Source: Isoetes taiwanensis (Eukaryota; Streptophyta; Lycopodiopsida; Isoetales; Isoetaceae). Taken from it: a stretch of 64,000 bases of DNA. The position numbers and the translations under genes are program-made. The stretch is taken from NCBI GenBank assembly GCA_021234155.1, contig JAJEKV010000011.1:14795255-14859254 (forward strand), in the 5' to 3' direction. The stretch's first letter is position 1. Each line of letters opens with the position of its first letter. The notes below the pieces were generated by a model. That model made no database searches and was not told the origin of the DNA. It saw only the letters and a list, made by a program, of their open reading frames with translations. Below are positions 21,303 through 34,420 of the stretch, one piece after another.

Positions 21303-22330
21303 GTAAGATCCACGTGGTCCCAGAAGTATAGTTTTTTCTAAATGTTGTTCCCAAATATATATATCTAAATGGGACAACATAATAATGGTCCACGTATTTA
21401 GACACAATACAAAAGTGCGAGAACTAGGCCGAGCTCAGAAGAGCAGCATGAATTGAATGATTGTAATAGCCGTTTAAAAAGGGTTTCCTAGTAGATTCAG
21501 AATTAAATAAGATAGGTAGATATTGTTTTAATGTATTAGGTAATTTTGTGCAAGAGTAGAGTTTATGGATCAAAAGAGCTGGCCTTGAAGGAGGAGTCTT
21601 TGGAAAAGAACTTACCAGCAGAAGTAGCAGCACCAGTCGACAACCAAAGAAACTATGATAATCTGAGGACAATTAATCTTCTTATTAAAACTGTTGCAAG
21701 GATCTCACTGTTGTTCTTGTCTCCTGCAGGAACTATCCAGATTCTTCTTGGCAGAGCACATTCCGATGCTTGAACAAGCAATGGCACGCTGGCACCAGGC
21801 AGAAGATACGAACAAAAACCTAAAAGAAAATTTATCAGCTTCCATTTCTGAACTTTGCATTTAAGGCAATGGCAGTAAGACAAACTATCTTGAAATGCTG
21901 AAGATTACGAACGTGATTAGGTAGAAATGTTGTTGGCCGATCTATCTTCAAACAGAACTGAATGTCTTCATTCTGAGACCTATTACCGTCTTCAGATAAT
22001 GTCGAGAGTTGATATTGCTTTCAAAACAGGCCGAGAGTTCAAGAAATGTCGTTACAAAGCTGGTCGTGAACTCTTAGTGGCTTTAAACTTAAACCTACCA
22101 CTAAACTACCAGTAAACTTGAGATTCGCATAAAAGAAAAGCCTATACTGGTCTTCAACGCCATAAGCATCAGAATATCCATCCATGGCCTTCAGCGCCAT
22201 TCTAGCGCTTGTATCTTTCATATAATCGCCATAGCCGGCCATGGTGGCACCTCCATCGTGAGAGAAAGAAACAAGAGAGAGAAAATGGCCACGTCAACAT
22301 ACGTAATCCAAGGTCCTGGTCATTACGTTT
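21303..22330. other. Non-coding, with one exon-like segment
   Basis: After GTCTCCTGCAG, an open stretch at 21,730-21,864 (+) encodes HIPMLEQAMARWHQAEDTNK and ends at TAA. It could be the last exon of an unidentified gene; no upstream partner was assigned. On the minus strand a short ATG frame at 22,242 starts MAGYGDYMKD inside GGCTATGGCG. Neither is recognised. Confidence 0.3.
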
Positions 22331-22487
22331 GGTAATTTTAGGTTGGTGGGGTTTATACCCCTTAAAAATTCTCGGCTCGCTCGCCCGGGCGAAGCGGCGC
22401 GACTCGCTGCTCTGCCATCATCGCCAGCCAGAAATTTAGCGGAGTCATCTTTTATGGGGCCTAAAGCCCCGCCAACCTAAAATTACC
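22331..22487. mobile_element. 157-bp MITE-like inverted-repeat element
   Basis: GGTAATTTTAGGTTGGTGGG at 22,331 is matched in inverted form by CCCCGCCAACCTAAAATTACC ending at 22,487, giving terminal inverted repeats of about 21 bp with one mismatch. The interior is GC-rich (CTCGCCCGGGCGAAGCGG). No obvious target duplication is seen, and the superfamily is not assigned. Confidence 0.65.
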
Positions 22488-22540
22488 TAATACATAATAT
22501 GAATTTTTTTTCTCCATGTTGTGCTTTGTTTAGGCTTATG

Positions 22541-22682
22541 CCTTTTTGTTCTGTAGGGGGCTCACGCCCTCTTTTCTTTCTTTGTTTGGGTCCCATAACC
22601 CGATAGGGTTCTCGTGGACGATAAAAACTTATCTTTATCTTTATCTTTATCTTTATCTTTATCTTTATCTTTATCTTTAATA
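22541..22682 (+). repeat. LINE-like 3' end with TTTATC microsatellite tail
   Basis: GGGTTCTCGTGGACGATAAA is followed by about nine copies of TTTATC (22,627-22,682). The unique part matches, in the opposite orientation, 34,441-34,480 and 690-720. Confidence 0.55.
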
Positions 22683-22683
22683 T

Positions 22684-23045
22684 AACAATCTACACATAAC
22701 TATCATTAACATTAATTAATACAAACCATTGCATCCAACACATTTAAATTAAAATCCCCCTGAAACCCCCTTTGGTTTGGGTGCATATTCACATGGGGGG
22801 TGACTCCGGGCAACGAGAGCTGTTGGATAGGCATATTCACCCCTTATTCCTTAATCTACACCGTACACAAAGTTCTTCGTTTGTGGGGTATGGATGTATA
22901 AGATTTAGTATACTGTATAACAAAATTTGTAAAATACTATAAGATTTGAGGTAATGTACTATATGGTATTGATTTTGTACGTGCAAAACATAATTTAAGG
23001 GGCTCTCGCTGCCCTACGTCACCCCCCGTGTGAATATGTAGCATT
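22684..23045 (+). mobile_element. Inverted-repeat element, copy 1 (one arm lost)
   Basis: It shares its whole length, in opposite orientation, with the interior and one arm of the element at 25,214-25,752: ACATAACTATCATTAACATT, then CCTTTGGTTTGGGTGCATAT, then GGGCTCTCGCTGCCCTACGT. The right arm stops at CCGTGTGAATATG and is replaced by GTAGCATTATAACAGGGGG. That replacement continues to about 23,155 and matches the reverse complement of 28,140-28,268. Confidence 0.65.
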
Positions 23046-23155
23046 ATAACAGGGGGTTTTTTTGTGATTTTATACACTTTTTGGCATGGTTTTTATATGA
23101 TTTCATGGGTGTATTGCACGAGGCATACTAATCAGTATATCTAGAGTGCACACTG

Positions 23156-25213
23156 GATTCTCATATTTGAATGGCATTTTATCTATGGTTTTGCAATGGT
23201 TTTGCCTTGCATATTTTTGTTCCTTAAAAACTTAATTAATTTAATTTTATGAAGGCCATGCAAGCAACGAGGCATTCAACTTTAGGGTTCGACTTTAGGG
23301 TTCGTGGAGTGAAGGGGATTTAGGCTATGGCTTCCACAGTTCTCTTCTCTGATGGCTAGGTTAGTAGCTGTGGTAGGTTGCAAAGGTGATGGCGTGTTAC
23401 AGATCACAGAGACCATGATGCAGATGCGTGCTCCTTTTGAAGAATATGTCCCAATATCTGGTACAAGTTTCACAACCATTGGTTTCTCACGATGCCGAAG
23501 CGAGCAGTGCCGCCGAAAGCGTTGTGGAGCTATGACAGCTTTTGGGCGGTCCATATGAGCACGAAGACATGTACTTTGAGTTATCTTTGTTATGATCTGA
23601 ATGGAAGTCACAACAGATCTCAAAGATATTTGGGGTTCCAAAGAGTGGCAAGTAAAAGCTTGGAGCAAAGAGAGAAAAAGTATGTATTCTAGAACCTATT
23701 GCCATATCGCCTCTATATTTTGTTGCAAAACTCGAATCACTATTTTTTTACCGGGTAATTAATATTTGAGCATATTTGGGGTTCCATGATGAGGATATGA
23801 CAAGTTAATTTTTGTCATCAAACGGTGAGTATATCTAGTGAGAATCATCCACCATATATTATGTATTAATACCTTGAATGAAGGAAACCTGCACTTTTGT
23901 CAACTTCTGTTATATCAAGGAAGATGAGGTGATGCGTAAGCTTTTGTTGCAATTGTTACAATACCGTTTACATTTTGCGGTGCAAGTCCCGTTATACCAA
24001 GTGGAGCTGAGATCATTTTCCAAATAAGCATGGTTTGTTGCAAAATTTTTGAAAGCATCTAATATATGTTGTTGCGGTAGCTCCACATGTTTCATGTCGC
24101 CATTGATCCATTGTTTCCTCGGTTTGCCATTACGCTTGTGGCTATCTTGCGTAAATCATTGCACTACTAAGAGCATTGCAAATCATTGCGAGAATATCAA
24201 AGAAGCGGGCATATGAAGGATAATGCTCATAGATACAATGAGTTCTAAATCAAACTTGTTGTACAGCTTGCAGATTAAACAGGTAATGAGACGAGTCTTC
24301 TCCAAATTATTCTTCAATGATGCTAAAATCTGAGCAAGTTTAGTATGCAATGCATATTTGCCCAATATTCCAAGTATTGTTGCGGTGAGGGGTGCATGCA
24401 CGGAAGTTCCATGAATCGCATGTTAGAGCCGGAATACCTTGGTGCTATACTAGCTTTGACGATTAATATAATTCATAGAAGGAATAAAGAGGCTACAACC
24501 GAACTCGAAAGCAATAACTTTCGTGGAATGAGAATGGTATGAGTTACCCTTTTGTTGCCTCTTATGTACGTAGATCATGTTCTTTGCTTTAGTTGCATAA
24601 ATTCACAAGCAGATTTCAACTGCTGCTCAGCCATTCGCATTGCGCATGTCAAGCAAGGTTTTAACTCTTTCGTTATTTTTTAAACCTGTGTTCATGGTGA
24701 AACATGTATATCAAGAAATACAAATGCTGTTCTTCTATGCCCCAGATATATTACATGGCATTTTAAAAAGGGGATATGTTGGGCAAAGGCATTATTACTG
24801 TCCGTACCTCACAATATTATTTGTATGTTGCAATATCAATTTGTGTAGTACCTCATCCTTATTTGATGAAGATATAGCTTGTATGGTTTGGCAAGATTTA
24901 AGCACTACTATTTTGCAAGGATGCATTGGTTTGAAGTCCCTATTTGTTCTTTAAACATCAAATTTGAAGCTTCACCATCTACGGTGGTTGCAATATCGAT
25001 TCCTATGGTCCTATGGTATCTCATCCTTATTTGTCAAACATACAGGTGGTATAGTTTTGACAAGATATAGGCACTATGGCTTTGGAAGAAGCCCCATATT
25101 CTAAAGTTGCTATGTTCCATTGCACTTTTCTTATGTTTGTTCCGTTGAACTTTTCTTACGTTTAATGTCATCAATATTTTTCTACACAAGACATGTTGCC
25201 ATCTCTTTGTTTC
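23156..25213. other. Non-coding; one local direct duplication
   Basis: No gene recognised. About 100 bp are duplicated at 24,828-24,925 and 24,988-25,085 (TTGCAATATC.., CTCATCCTTATTTG, GGTATAG/TGGTTTG.CAAGAT). Short frames have no domain content. Confidence 0.4.
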
Positions 25214-25752
25214 CCTAAGGGCCCGAAGGGCCCAAAAATTTTTTTAATACAACAACCAACACATAACTATCATTAACATTAATTAACTTAAACCATTAAA
25301 CCATTGCATCTAACATTTTTAAATTACAATCCCCCTGAAACCCCCTTTGGTTTGGGTGCATATTCACACGGGGGGTTACGTAGGGCAGCGAGAGCCCCAA
25401 AAAAATTTACAATACATGTACAAAATTAACACCATTAAGTACATTCTCCTAAACCTTATAGTATTTTGTAAACCTTAATATACAGTACACAAAAACTTGT
25501 ACATGCATACCCCACAAACGAGGATCGCTATATACGGTCCAGATCTTGGAATAAAGGGCAAATATGCCCATCCGACAGCTCTCGTTGCCCGGAGTAACCC
25601 CCCGTGTGAATATGCACCCAAACCAAAGGGGGTTTTAGGGGGATTTTAATTTAAATGTGTTGGATGCAATGGTTTGTATCAATTAATGTTAATGATAGTT
25701 ATGTGTTGATTGCTATATTAAAAAAAATTTGGGCCCTTCGGGCCCTTAGAAA
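25214..25752. mobile_element. MITE-like element with long inverted arms, copy 2
   Basis: CTAAGGGCCCGAAGGGCCC at 25,216 is mirrored by GGGCCCTTCGGGCCCTTAG ending at about 25,750. The arms extend about 180 bp each (including CCTTTGGTTTGGGTGCATAT and its complement near 25,612-25,633). The interior has no ORF. It could be a non-autonomous DNA transposon. Confidence 0.72.
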
Positions 25753-25989
25753 GGAATTTCACATGTTAGAAACAACGATACAAACTATACTTAATACAAA
25801 CTATACTTAATGTTAGAAACAATGAGAGAGACTTTATTAAACGAGGCAATGTGTATTTTTTTGGGCCCTCGGGCCCTAACAAATTCGAACATGCAACACG
25901 ACATTGTCTTTAAAGTAGGATCCCTTAACACATTTACAATATTGCAAGCATCTATTACACACATTCGCAAAAAAATATACAAGGAGTAA

Positions 25990-27168
25990 TAAAGACCAAC
26001 TAGAGTGTTAAACATAGCTCCTGCATAGCAGCCAGACATTGCAATCTGCACTTCTCCTTGATCATGGCAAGCAATTGCAATATTTCCCATTAAATCCCCC
26101 ATGGAGTTACCCCGGCTAGGACTGTAAGTCCAAGTATAGTAGGGTCTATATCTAAAATAATACCCAGGCTCACCAGTGCAGCCACCAATTCTTCAAAAAT
26201 TAAATAAAACCATACTATGCTCATAAAAAAAACCAGCTAAAACCCATGGAAGCTAGTGCCTTGGCGGATGTTCTGATTTTGTTGTTAGCAAAGCCACTAA
26301 TCCAAGAAGTAAACCTCCAAACTTCCACCTATCAGCAAGTACCAGTCTTGAGTGATAGGCTTACCATCTATCAAACACCATAGAAGAGCAAGGCTTATGG
26401 GAGCCAAGAATGCACTTGTAACAGCAGAAGGGCGCGACCATCTTTCTTCTTCTAGTATGGGAATCTTGAGTTGCCTTGGTAGTGTCAGGGGCAACTCCAT
26501 AAGAATTTTAAACAGTTTCTGTAAAACATACCACAACTTGGAGGGCTTGTTAGCATCAATTTGCTCTTCAAAACTTCCCAAAAGAGGGCAGCATTTTTCT
26601 GCTTGTTCTGGTAATATTGACACCTGTGAAATCCACATCCATTGATTGAGTGATGTTGTTGAAGCTGTTTGCTGCAATGCGCGGTCCGAAGTCGTGGAGC
26701 ACTCATCATTCTTTTCAAATTTCTTCACAACTTTCTTCACAATGTTCTTCTCCCGCGAACCGATACTGCGCTGATGACTAAGTAGGGGCTGAATTACATC
26801 CCACTCAAGCTGACCACTAGACCTTTTGAGAAAATGTGAAGCAGCCACAAAGCAGATCCTGTGGATACCAAGCGAACAGATCCCGCCACAACAGTAACAA
26901 GAAAAACAGCTCCTCCAAGCACACTGTTAAGGCCTAACTCTGCCACACCTGCACCTGCAAAGGCCATAATACTTGCAGCCACATCTGGGGCTCCATTTCC
27001 AAATTGTAAAAGTGTTACACCAGCTACAGTAGGATGCAAATGTAATAGTTTGGATAGCTTCTCCAAAGAAAAGCAAAAGTAATCTTCTGCAGTATTTCCT
27101 AACATATAAAATAGAGCAATAACCCAGCACGAACAAGGGTTAAATATGTAAGCTATCCTGGCTCATAC
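25990..27168 (-). pseudogene. Cation/calcium exchanger (CCX-type) pseudogene
   Basis: Plant CCX proteins are membrane Na+/Ca2+-exchanger-like antiporters. On the minus strand, 27,138-26,850 encodes [20 protein letters not shown] and [15 protein letters not shown], the first alpha repeat, with [11 protein letters not shown]. The next CCX helices are missing. The frame shifts at about 26,850 and resumes in the cytosolic loop ([41 protein letters not shown]). It shifts again near 26,300, carries stops near 26,250, and has ILGLTVLA followed by a one-base loss before [20 protein letters not shown]. The second alpha repeat is therefore out of frame. Homology ends at GAMFNTLVG. Several independent lesions and an internal deletion of roughly 50-60 codons make it non-functional. 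Confidence 0.85.
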
Positions 27169-28376
27169 ATTCATCATGCACGAAAGCCATGCTCTCCAAA
27201 TATCTGCTAACTTCATTTCAATTCCATGGATTTGAAGGAGTGCCAATCATAGAAACCTTTCTCTGAATTCTCCATTAAATCCAGAATCAACAACTAAATC
27301 TGAATTGCCTTAGCCACACTTAGATCATAATGACAGATTCTTGCCATGCTGTTGCAAAGTAAATGTTTCCAGCTCTTGCCATGACAAATGGTATAAGCTA
27401 TGCTAGATATTCTATTGTAATGCAAATCATTGAATCTCTATCCCAGCAAGTAGGATCAATTGTATAAAACTCAGCAAATATGGTGTAAATTGCCGCTCCC
27501 AACCCTGAGATGCGAAAAACACAGGCAAAAAGAAGTGCCTGTCGTGAACCAAACTGGGCCTTGCAGGAGGAATAGGATAAGCTGACAGAGAAGAAACACT
27601 GAAGCCGAGGCTGGTCTGTGCTCCTTCGTAGAAATCTGCAGGACAAAACCCTATACGAAATGAGGTTGCCCAAACGAAATAGGCTCTTCAAAGCTCAAAA
27701 CCATCTCTGATACTTGCTGCCAGTCCATACCTCTCTCAGGGAAATCTCAGAACATAAACTCTAATGAGAATAGGTTGCACGAAAAAGGCCAAGTCCGAAC
27801 GTCGACCAGAAACCACAAAAAAAAAACATGCAGGAACCATCTCTGGTGGTCTCTGGTTGCAGTCGATTTGTGGTAGCCCAAACTATAGAGCCAGAGTCTG
27901 TGCAGCCGATTCTTGTGGCAGCCACAAGCAAACCGACAGAAAGGGAAATGCCACGAAGAAAACATCACCGAATTAAACTGTAGGAGACGTGGGAAAGATA
28001 GTCTAAGGAAAGCTCCCCTGCCCAAGTAAAGAATGCCCTAAAATGCTATCCACGACCCTTGCATGTTCAGCCCCTAAAATAAAAAGAGGGCTTTTGTTGT
28101 GAGCCCTTGATGTTGGACCATTAAAAAAAAAAGCTAAATCAACGACTAAGAAATGGTGCACTCTAGATGTACGCATTAGTACATCCATTCGAATACGCCA
28201 TAAAATCTTAGGAAAACCTTTGTGAAAAGCGTACAAAAACACAAAGAAAACCCCCTGTTATTATGCTACATATTGATGCTAGAGAAGATTTTACCTATCT
28301 CATAATCAACGAGAGGCTTAAATTATATATATTCCACCTATTTTAAAAGGCACAAAAAATCCTCACGGCTAGTGAA
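27169..28376. other. Non-coding; contains inverted repeat partner at 28,140-28,268
   Basis: No gene recognised; minus-strand frames at 27,398-28,025 lack domain content and may include 5' remnants of the CCX pseudogene. Positions 28,140-28,268 are the reverse complement of 23,033-23,155 (shared AACAGGGGGTTTT and CATCTAGAGTGCAC), another copy of a dispersed repeat. Confidence 0.4.
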
Positions 28377-30480
28377 GTGGTTAGTGGTAGAAGAAATATT
28401 CCTACAAACTTAAAATTCTATAGGCAATTCAAAAACTGTATAGGCAATTTCCTAAAAAAAAATTATTGTATCGAAAATTTTCCTACAAAGAACAAAATAT
28501 ATAGGCAATTCAATAGTTTCATCTTTTTCTCATCCATCCTCATCTTCAAAGTCCTCTTTATCTTCCTCATGTCGTCGCTACTAAATGAAGTCAAAATGCC
28601 TTCAATATCATCTAAATCTGCACTTTCTTGATCTTCTATTAGATCTTGGTTTGCATCTACATTCTCAGAAACTGCTACTGATGATGCTATCCATCCCTTG
28701 TTGAATAATGTACTTTGTAAGGGATCACTAAACTTCCTCTTGCCAGTGGGCACTCTGCCCATATCTCTTGCTCTCCAGAATACTCTAAATAGAGGTGACA
28801 CAAAACGTATGACAATCTAATCTGCTCTTTTTGCTGTGTGTAATCGATCCATTTTCCCACTCTTCTCTGTTGTACGAAATTAAGGGAGCACATTCGAAAG
28901 AGGAAAATTAAGTCAGGAAGCGAAATTAAGGGAGGGAGATGTGGCCTTTTCTGATCTAATTGGCATGCAGAGAGTAAACATCGGTTGCTGCTGCCGCCAA
29001 AGGCCAAGCCCTAAAGCTCGACCTCGTCCAAAAATGGACGACAAAAAAAAAAACAATTATATTGTTTATTTTGTTTGTCAATATTTTGTTTTGTGGTAGT
29101 ATTACTATGTGTATAGGAAAGAATGATGTATTTGTATCGGTTTATGTTGCAATAGGAAAATATATATAAGTTAAATTATGGATAAAATAATTTTCTACAG
29201 ATTTTTGTATGTATCGGCAATTTTGCTATCAAAACCCAACTGTACCAGCTAATTTCCTGTTGATCTTGGAATGTACCCGCATGTTATAGGATTAGTTCCT
29301 ACAAATTTTTCTTTGTACCGGCAAAATCAAAATTTGTACCGGCAAAATTGGCATGCCTAGGACTTTCCCCATCACTGTGCACAACTCTTTTTTTTTTTGG
29401 TTTGCCCTCTTGCCCCCCCCCCCCCCCCCCCTCAAACAAGATACTTCTAGCTTGTCCACGTGCTCTAAATTGATGAGCACCATTGGAATGCTAATTTTCT
29501 ACATCTATTAAAAAAGTACCATAAAACTTGCCTTTTGCCTTCCCCTCTTGGACCTCGACCTCGACCTCGACCTCGACCTCAAACTCTCTGTTAGCAGAAG
29601 TTTAGAATCGAGGCACAATATCATGATCGTGCTTGCCTCTTCGCCCTCTCGACCTCTGCCGAAGATTGCATTTAAGATAGGGAAAGGGCCAAAAGTCCTT
29701 TTCGGCCTCCATCCATGTTGCCTTCTTCGACAAAGCAACAGGACCTAAGCGCATAGTGTTCTCATGGGTTCTCATGGGATGAGAGATAAAAATTCGTCTC
29801 ATCAATCTGTCTGTTATCAAGTGTCTCTCAAAATCATCAAAGGCCGAATCATCCAAGATTTTATTGAAGACCCTAGTCGTCTTATGCCAAGGTTCATCTA
29901 ACATTTTGCAGTTTCGGCTTCGTCCATGCCATTTGTCTAGTTTGTTGACTTCAGTGTCTGTGCGAGATGCTGAAAGTAATGCCTGACTTTGTCTACAACA
30001 GAGGTATTGCACCAAGCCATCTCTGTACCCAACCTATGTAGTCATCTGCATTAAGGGAGACCTCCAAACCATCTAGGGTTTTCTATGAACCCTACAACCG
30101 AGGTAAGGCCATTTTCTAAATCATACAGGAGTCCGTTATATAAGATTCTGTGAATGATTTCAAAGAGGGTTCGGTTGCTTTCTCAAATCTGAGCCTTGCA
30201 TTTTAAATAAGATAGCGTGTGAGGATTTTTGCTGCAAGAACCGATATCCTTTAACTAATGTTCTACGGGTGCAACAAATGCAATGCTCTGCCAATTCCAT
30301 GAGGTTGACTAAGAGCCTAAGATTCAGAGCAGATTTGTATATAAAGCAATAACTAGGGAGGAATTGGAATTCGTTGCATAATCATTGATTTGGCTTGTAA
30401 AACTACAAGAGCATAATCAACATAGATCTGAATTATCTCAAGTTTTTGAATCATGATTGTACGGTGTGGTTATAGATTCC
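28377..30480. other. Unassigned; phrase repeats, simple repeats and two unidentified minus-strand frames
   Basis: Short phrases recur (TATAGGCAATT at about 28,421, 28,440 and 28,500; CCTACAAA and GTACCGGCAAAAT near 29,300-29,345), as in subterminal regions of some DNA transposons. The minus strand at about 28,760-28,520 is open with KRKFSDPLQSTLFNKGWIAS and an acidic stretch, and at 30,015-29,602 with DDSAFDDFERHLITDRLMRR. Neither is recognised. Simple repeats are poly-C (29,414-29,432) and GACCTC (29,549-29,580). Confidence 0.3.
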
Positions 30481-30503
30481 TAAAATTGACTCAAGCAACC
30501 AGG

Positions 30504-30840
30504 AGGATTCACTTGAGGGAATCCTCAAGATTCCCTTGCGTGAACCCGTAGTACTCTATAGGTGAATCCTCCTGCTGATATGGCCACCAACTATCCTTTG
30601 AGAATGATTCACACTTGAGTGAATCATCAACCGTGGTTTGGTGGCAGACTCCCACCTTAATGACTCTCTTTTCGTATGCTTGGGGGATTCACTTGGATGA
30701 ATCATCAGCTTCAGTTGTCAGATCATTTCGCATGTTTGAGGATTCATCAATTGAATCCCCAGCTAAGATCATGCGTTGCCACTCCTCTTACCTCCCTTTT
30801 TACTTTCACATGCTTGAGGATTCACTCGGGTGAATTTTCA
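30504..30840. repeat. Cluster of six imperfect GATTCA..TGAATC palindromes
   Basis: Near 30,504 (GGATTCACTTGAGGGAATCC), 30,561 (half site), 30,605 (GATTCACACTTGAGTGAATC), 30,684 (GGATTCACTTGGATGAATC), 30,739 (GGATTCATCAATTGAATCC) and 30,817 (GGATTCACTCGGGTGAATT). Most share a flank like CATGCTTGAGG or end CATCAGC. Spacing is roughly 45-80 bp. Confidence 0.7.
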
Positions 30841-33800
30841 GCATTCGTGTAACGAGCTTGGCCCATTAGCAGATATGTAATTTACATTTTCCTACTAATG
30901 ATTATTGAAATTATTTCAAATGGTCATTACATGAGAAGTTCATACTATATATAAGAAGTTTATACAAACTTCATGTGATAAAAACAAAGGGTATCAGTTT
31001 CTGTGAGGGTTTCTGGAAGGAAGTGGGAGGAGCAATTTTTGGATTGTTTTTCTGGTCGAAGTTTGGAGCATCATATCTCAGGGACCAGAGATCCAGTTCA
31101 GGTAATTTTCACTTTTCTAAGAAGACTTTCAAATCAGCTTTTCAGATTGGATTAGATGATGCCGAAATTCATCAGTATAGCAGAGTTATGACAGATTTAA
31201 TGATGGGTCAGAATTCACTCCACATATATCTTCTTCTACAGATTGGTTCTTGGAGCTAGAAGCTGGACTTTTGAGGCACACGCATCTGCAAGAGGTCCAT
31301 ACTAGAAAACTCTCAGGTGGGTGGTTTTGAGCTTACACCAGGGGATGTTTTGTGGCTCTATGGAATAGTTCTAATTATTTTGTAATTATATAAAAAAAAA
31401 TATGGATTGATTGGAAAAATTTTAAGGATTAAATTGGTCCTATCTTACTGGATACGCTGGCTTTGGATGGAAATATAGATTTATAAAGCATGGATGTGTT
31501 AATAAGAGCTACAGTCAGTGCACGAGTCAAGCCATGCAAGTATCTGGTGGCAGATGAGTTTGATTGTAAATTCTTGTGCATCACCAGTACAAACCTTGAA
31601 AACACCCAAAATCATGCATATTAACCCTGTAGGAACGATCCTAAGAAACGGGTTTGCATGTAGAGAGCAGATCGATGATGTCTGGGAAAAGAACTAAAAG
31701 ATGGAATGGGATCAAGAATGGATAATCCTCAAGAGTATGGCAGAAGCTGGAGCTGGGTTGGGTCAGTCTAACTGGGATTTGAATCAGCCAGAGGCTGCCA
31801 AAATTGGTCAGAGATAGCCGGAATCATGCTTAGAAAGGTCAAAATTGACTGAGGCAGTGGCCTTGTGCATAGCAAAGGTCCTTGCCATTGGCTAAGGGAA
31901 GGCAACGAGTTTATGGGAACTCAAAAGTTGTGATCCGACTACGCTAAATTAATGAGTTAAAGCTAAGGAGATATTGAACAAATAAAATGGCATAGTAACA
32001 TAGCTAATATGTGATCTGGATGAGGGGGTGGGAATTATGATTTACCATGATCCAAATGTTGAGACGTTTGAGAGTCAAGGCATATTAGGCTAGAGATGGC
32101 CTCATGAAGCTTGTGAAAGTTTTTGGCTATGATATTGAGGCATGTAAGGATTAACTGGAATCCATTCTTAAGATGGCACAATTATATAACGAAAGAAATT
32201 GTCCTGTATCTTAACTGCAAAAATGCCAATTCTCCTTGAGAAGGAGAGCCTGAGAAGCTTATGGGGGCTTCTGGGCATGCAACCCAAGGGGCCAATAAAA
32301 AGAATACATAAGCTAAAGAATGGGTATCTCTATAGAATGAAACATTAATATGGTTAATGGGATTGGATAAATTTTCCAACGAGCTGTGTTCCTTATGGGA
32401 GAATGACTGTAAGGGCATTGTAGTCATGTGGCATTGCATTCCTTGTAAGATGTTGCATTCCTTGTAGAGGGAGTGACCATGGGGAAATGCTAGACCTTTT
32501 ATATGCTCTTGTATAATGTACTAAATGCTTGGAAACCATGGTTATGTGTCATGGTTGCATTATGTTAGTATGTTCTTGTTGATTAGACATCATGATGTGG
32601 TAGCACATGAATGTGATTTGTTCTCTATGATATCATTGCAATTGTTGGCATTGTTCTATGTTGTCCTTAGTATAGATGCATCGGAAATGCATGTGAGATG
32701 TGACTTTGGATTCTTGGATCATGATGAAAACTATGGTTTAAATTCATACATGTGAGACATGTATGAGTGCATATCCTCCGGCGCGCGGGTTTCATGTATT
32801 ATAAAGGGGATATGCCATGTACGTAATAGGGTCATCAAAAATCCCTCCATATATGCCTAATCCAGGCTTCAAAAAAACCCTTCTCGTATACATATTAGAC
32901 TAGATTACCCTTACAAAACACCTGGAATGGCAGGCTCATGAATCTTGTGAGCCTAACAGAAATCATGTGATGGATTTGTGCAAAGCTTGTAGGATTCCCC
33001 TACGCAAATCCTTGGCTCCTTAAAAGAGACCAAATCTTAACTTTTGTCATATGCAAAAAAGCTGCATAATTGTGGCCCCTTAATTGTGGCTCCTGCGAAC
33101 CTCGGAATGGGGGTTGTGTTTTTTTGTTATGGATATGGGCGAGGAATTGAGATTGTTTAATTGACAAAGAAATTCTTTCCAAGGTTCGATTTCAATGTAT
33201 AAATGACGAGAATAGACAATATTTTGGAAAGATGTGGAGTAGAATGTACGGTATATGTATTGTCTTTCTATCAAGCATCAATCACATTCGTTTTAAGTGG
33301 ATGTTGCTTACAAAATGCATGATTTCTAACAAGATGCTAAATTCCAAGCATGATTGTTCACTTGATGTGGTAAAAGGCATGATATAGAGTAAAAGCTCAC
33401 CAAAATTTTCGAACGGGTCCAACTGGAAGCATGGTGTTAACTTATTTAAGTCTGCATGATTGCGAAAAAATGGAATTTAAGGTTTTAGGATTTAGAATTA
33501 TCAACAATATGCTCATAGGTATGTATCATCTTATCATTTAGTATGTCCTTGCCCCATTTAATTTGAATCATCCATCTTTGTAAGAGTATGTTATTTGTTG
33601 GACTTCAATAGACAGGAAGTTGCGAGCAACTCTTGCATACAAATTTCCATAAAAACAAGAGAAATGTTCGTGGAGGTCAAGCATCCAGAATTATACTTTG
33701 CAGTTTGAGGGCATAGTGCAAAAAATGTTGTTTTTTTAATGGTCATAGAATGAACATTTAGGTTTTTTTTACTACATCTTTTCCTGCTACAGTTTGAATC

Positions 33801-34420
33801 GAAAACTTTCACCTTAAAGAGGATTATTCCTGCTGGTCAAGCATCCAAAATAACACTTACAAAGCACCTTCGAGCAATTATGAAAATGATTTTTTTTTAT
33901 GAAGTCATGAACAAACATTCAAGTTTTTTCAACTAGTTTGAATTGAGAAATTTCATCTTAAAATGCCCTCCATAATAGGTGGATTTAGAACTGACACCAA
34001 GTTGGTAAAGAGAAATGTTCGCGGTGGCCGTGGCCGCCGCGATAAATTTCTTGTAAGATAAAAGAACATAGAAAATTATTATCTTCCATGCCATTCTCAT
34101 TTTCCATTTTTTCACATGTGTGAACCACGATTTAAAATTAGCACATGTGAGGTTTGAAAGATTCCAATGTTTGAATAAATCTCCACAAATAGCTATGCTA
34201 TTATTTTTTTTTTCCTATTAGTGCATTATGAGCTTATTGAATTGAATTCTTTTTTTTTTTTCTCTTTTTCCATTGAGACCTATTTAAAGGTAAAACATGC
34301 AAACGCGCACCCTAGGTGCATGATAAATAAATTTAAACTACAATTTTGATGGCAATTGATACTCATATGCACAAATTTAAGTTGAGACGTAGGAAAATGG
34401 TTAGCACACTACAACTTGCA
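30841..34420. other. No gene recognised
   Basis: AT-rich sequence with only short frames lacking domain content. A frame at 30,975-31,259 (+) starts MIKTKGISFCEGFWKEVGG; no family is recognised and I do not call it a gene. Confidence 0.35.

Noticed and set aside
29548-29748. Frame starting with Asp-Leu repeats
   Set aside because: It reads the GACCTC hexamer microsatellite; no further coding signal.
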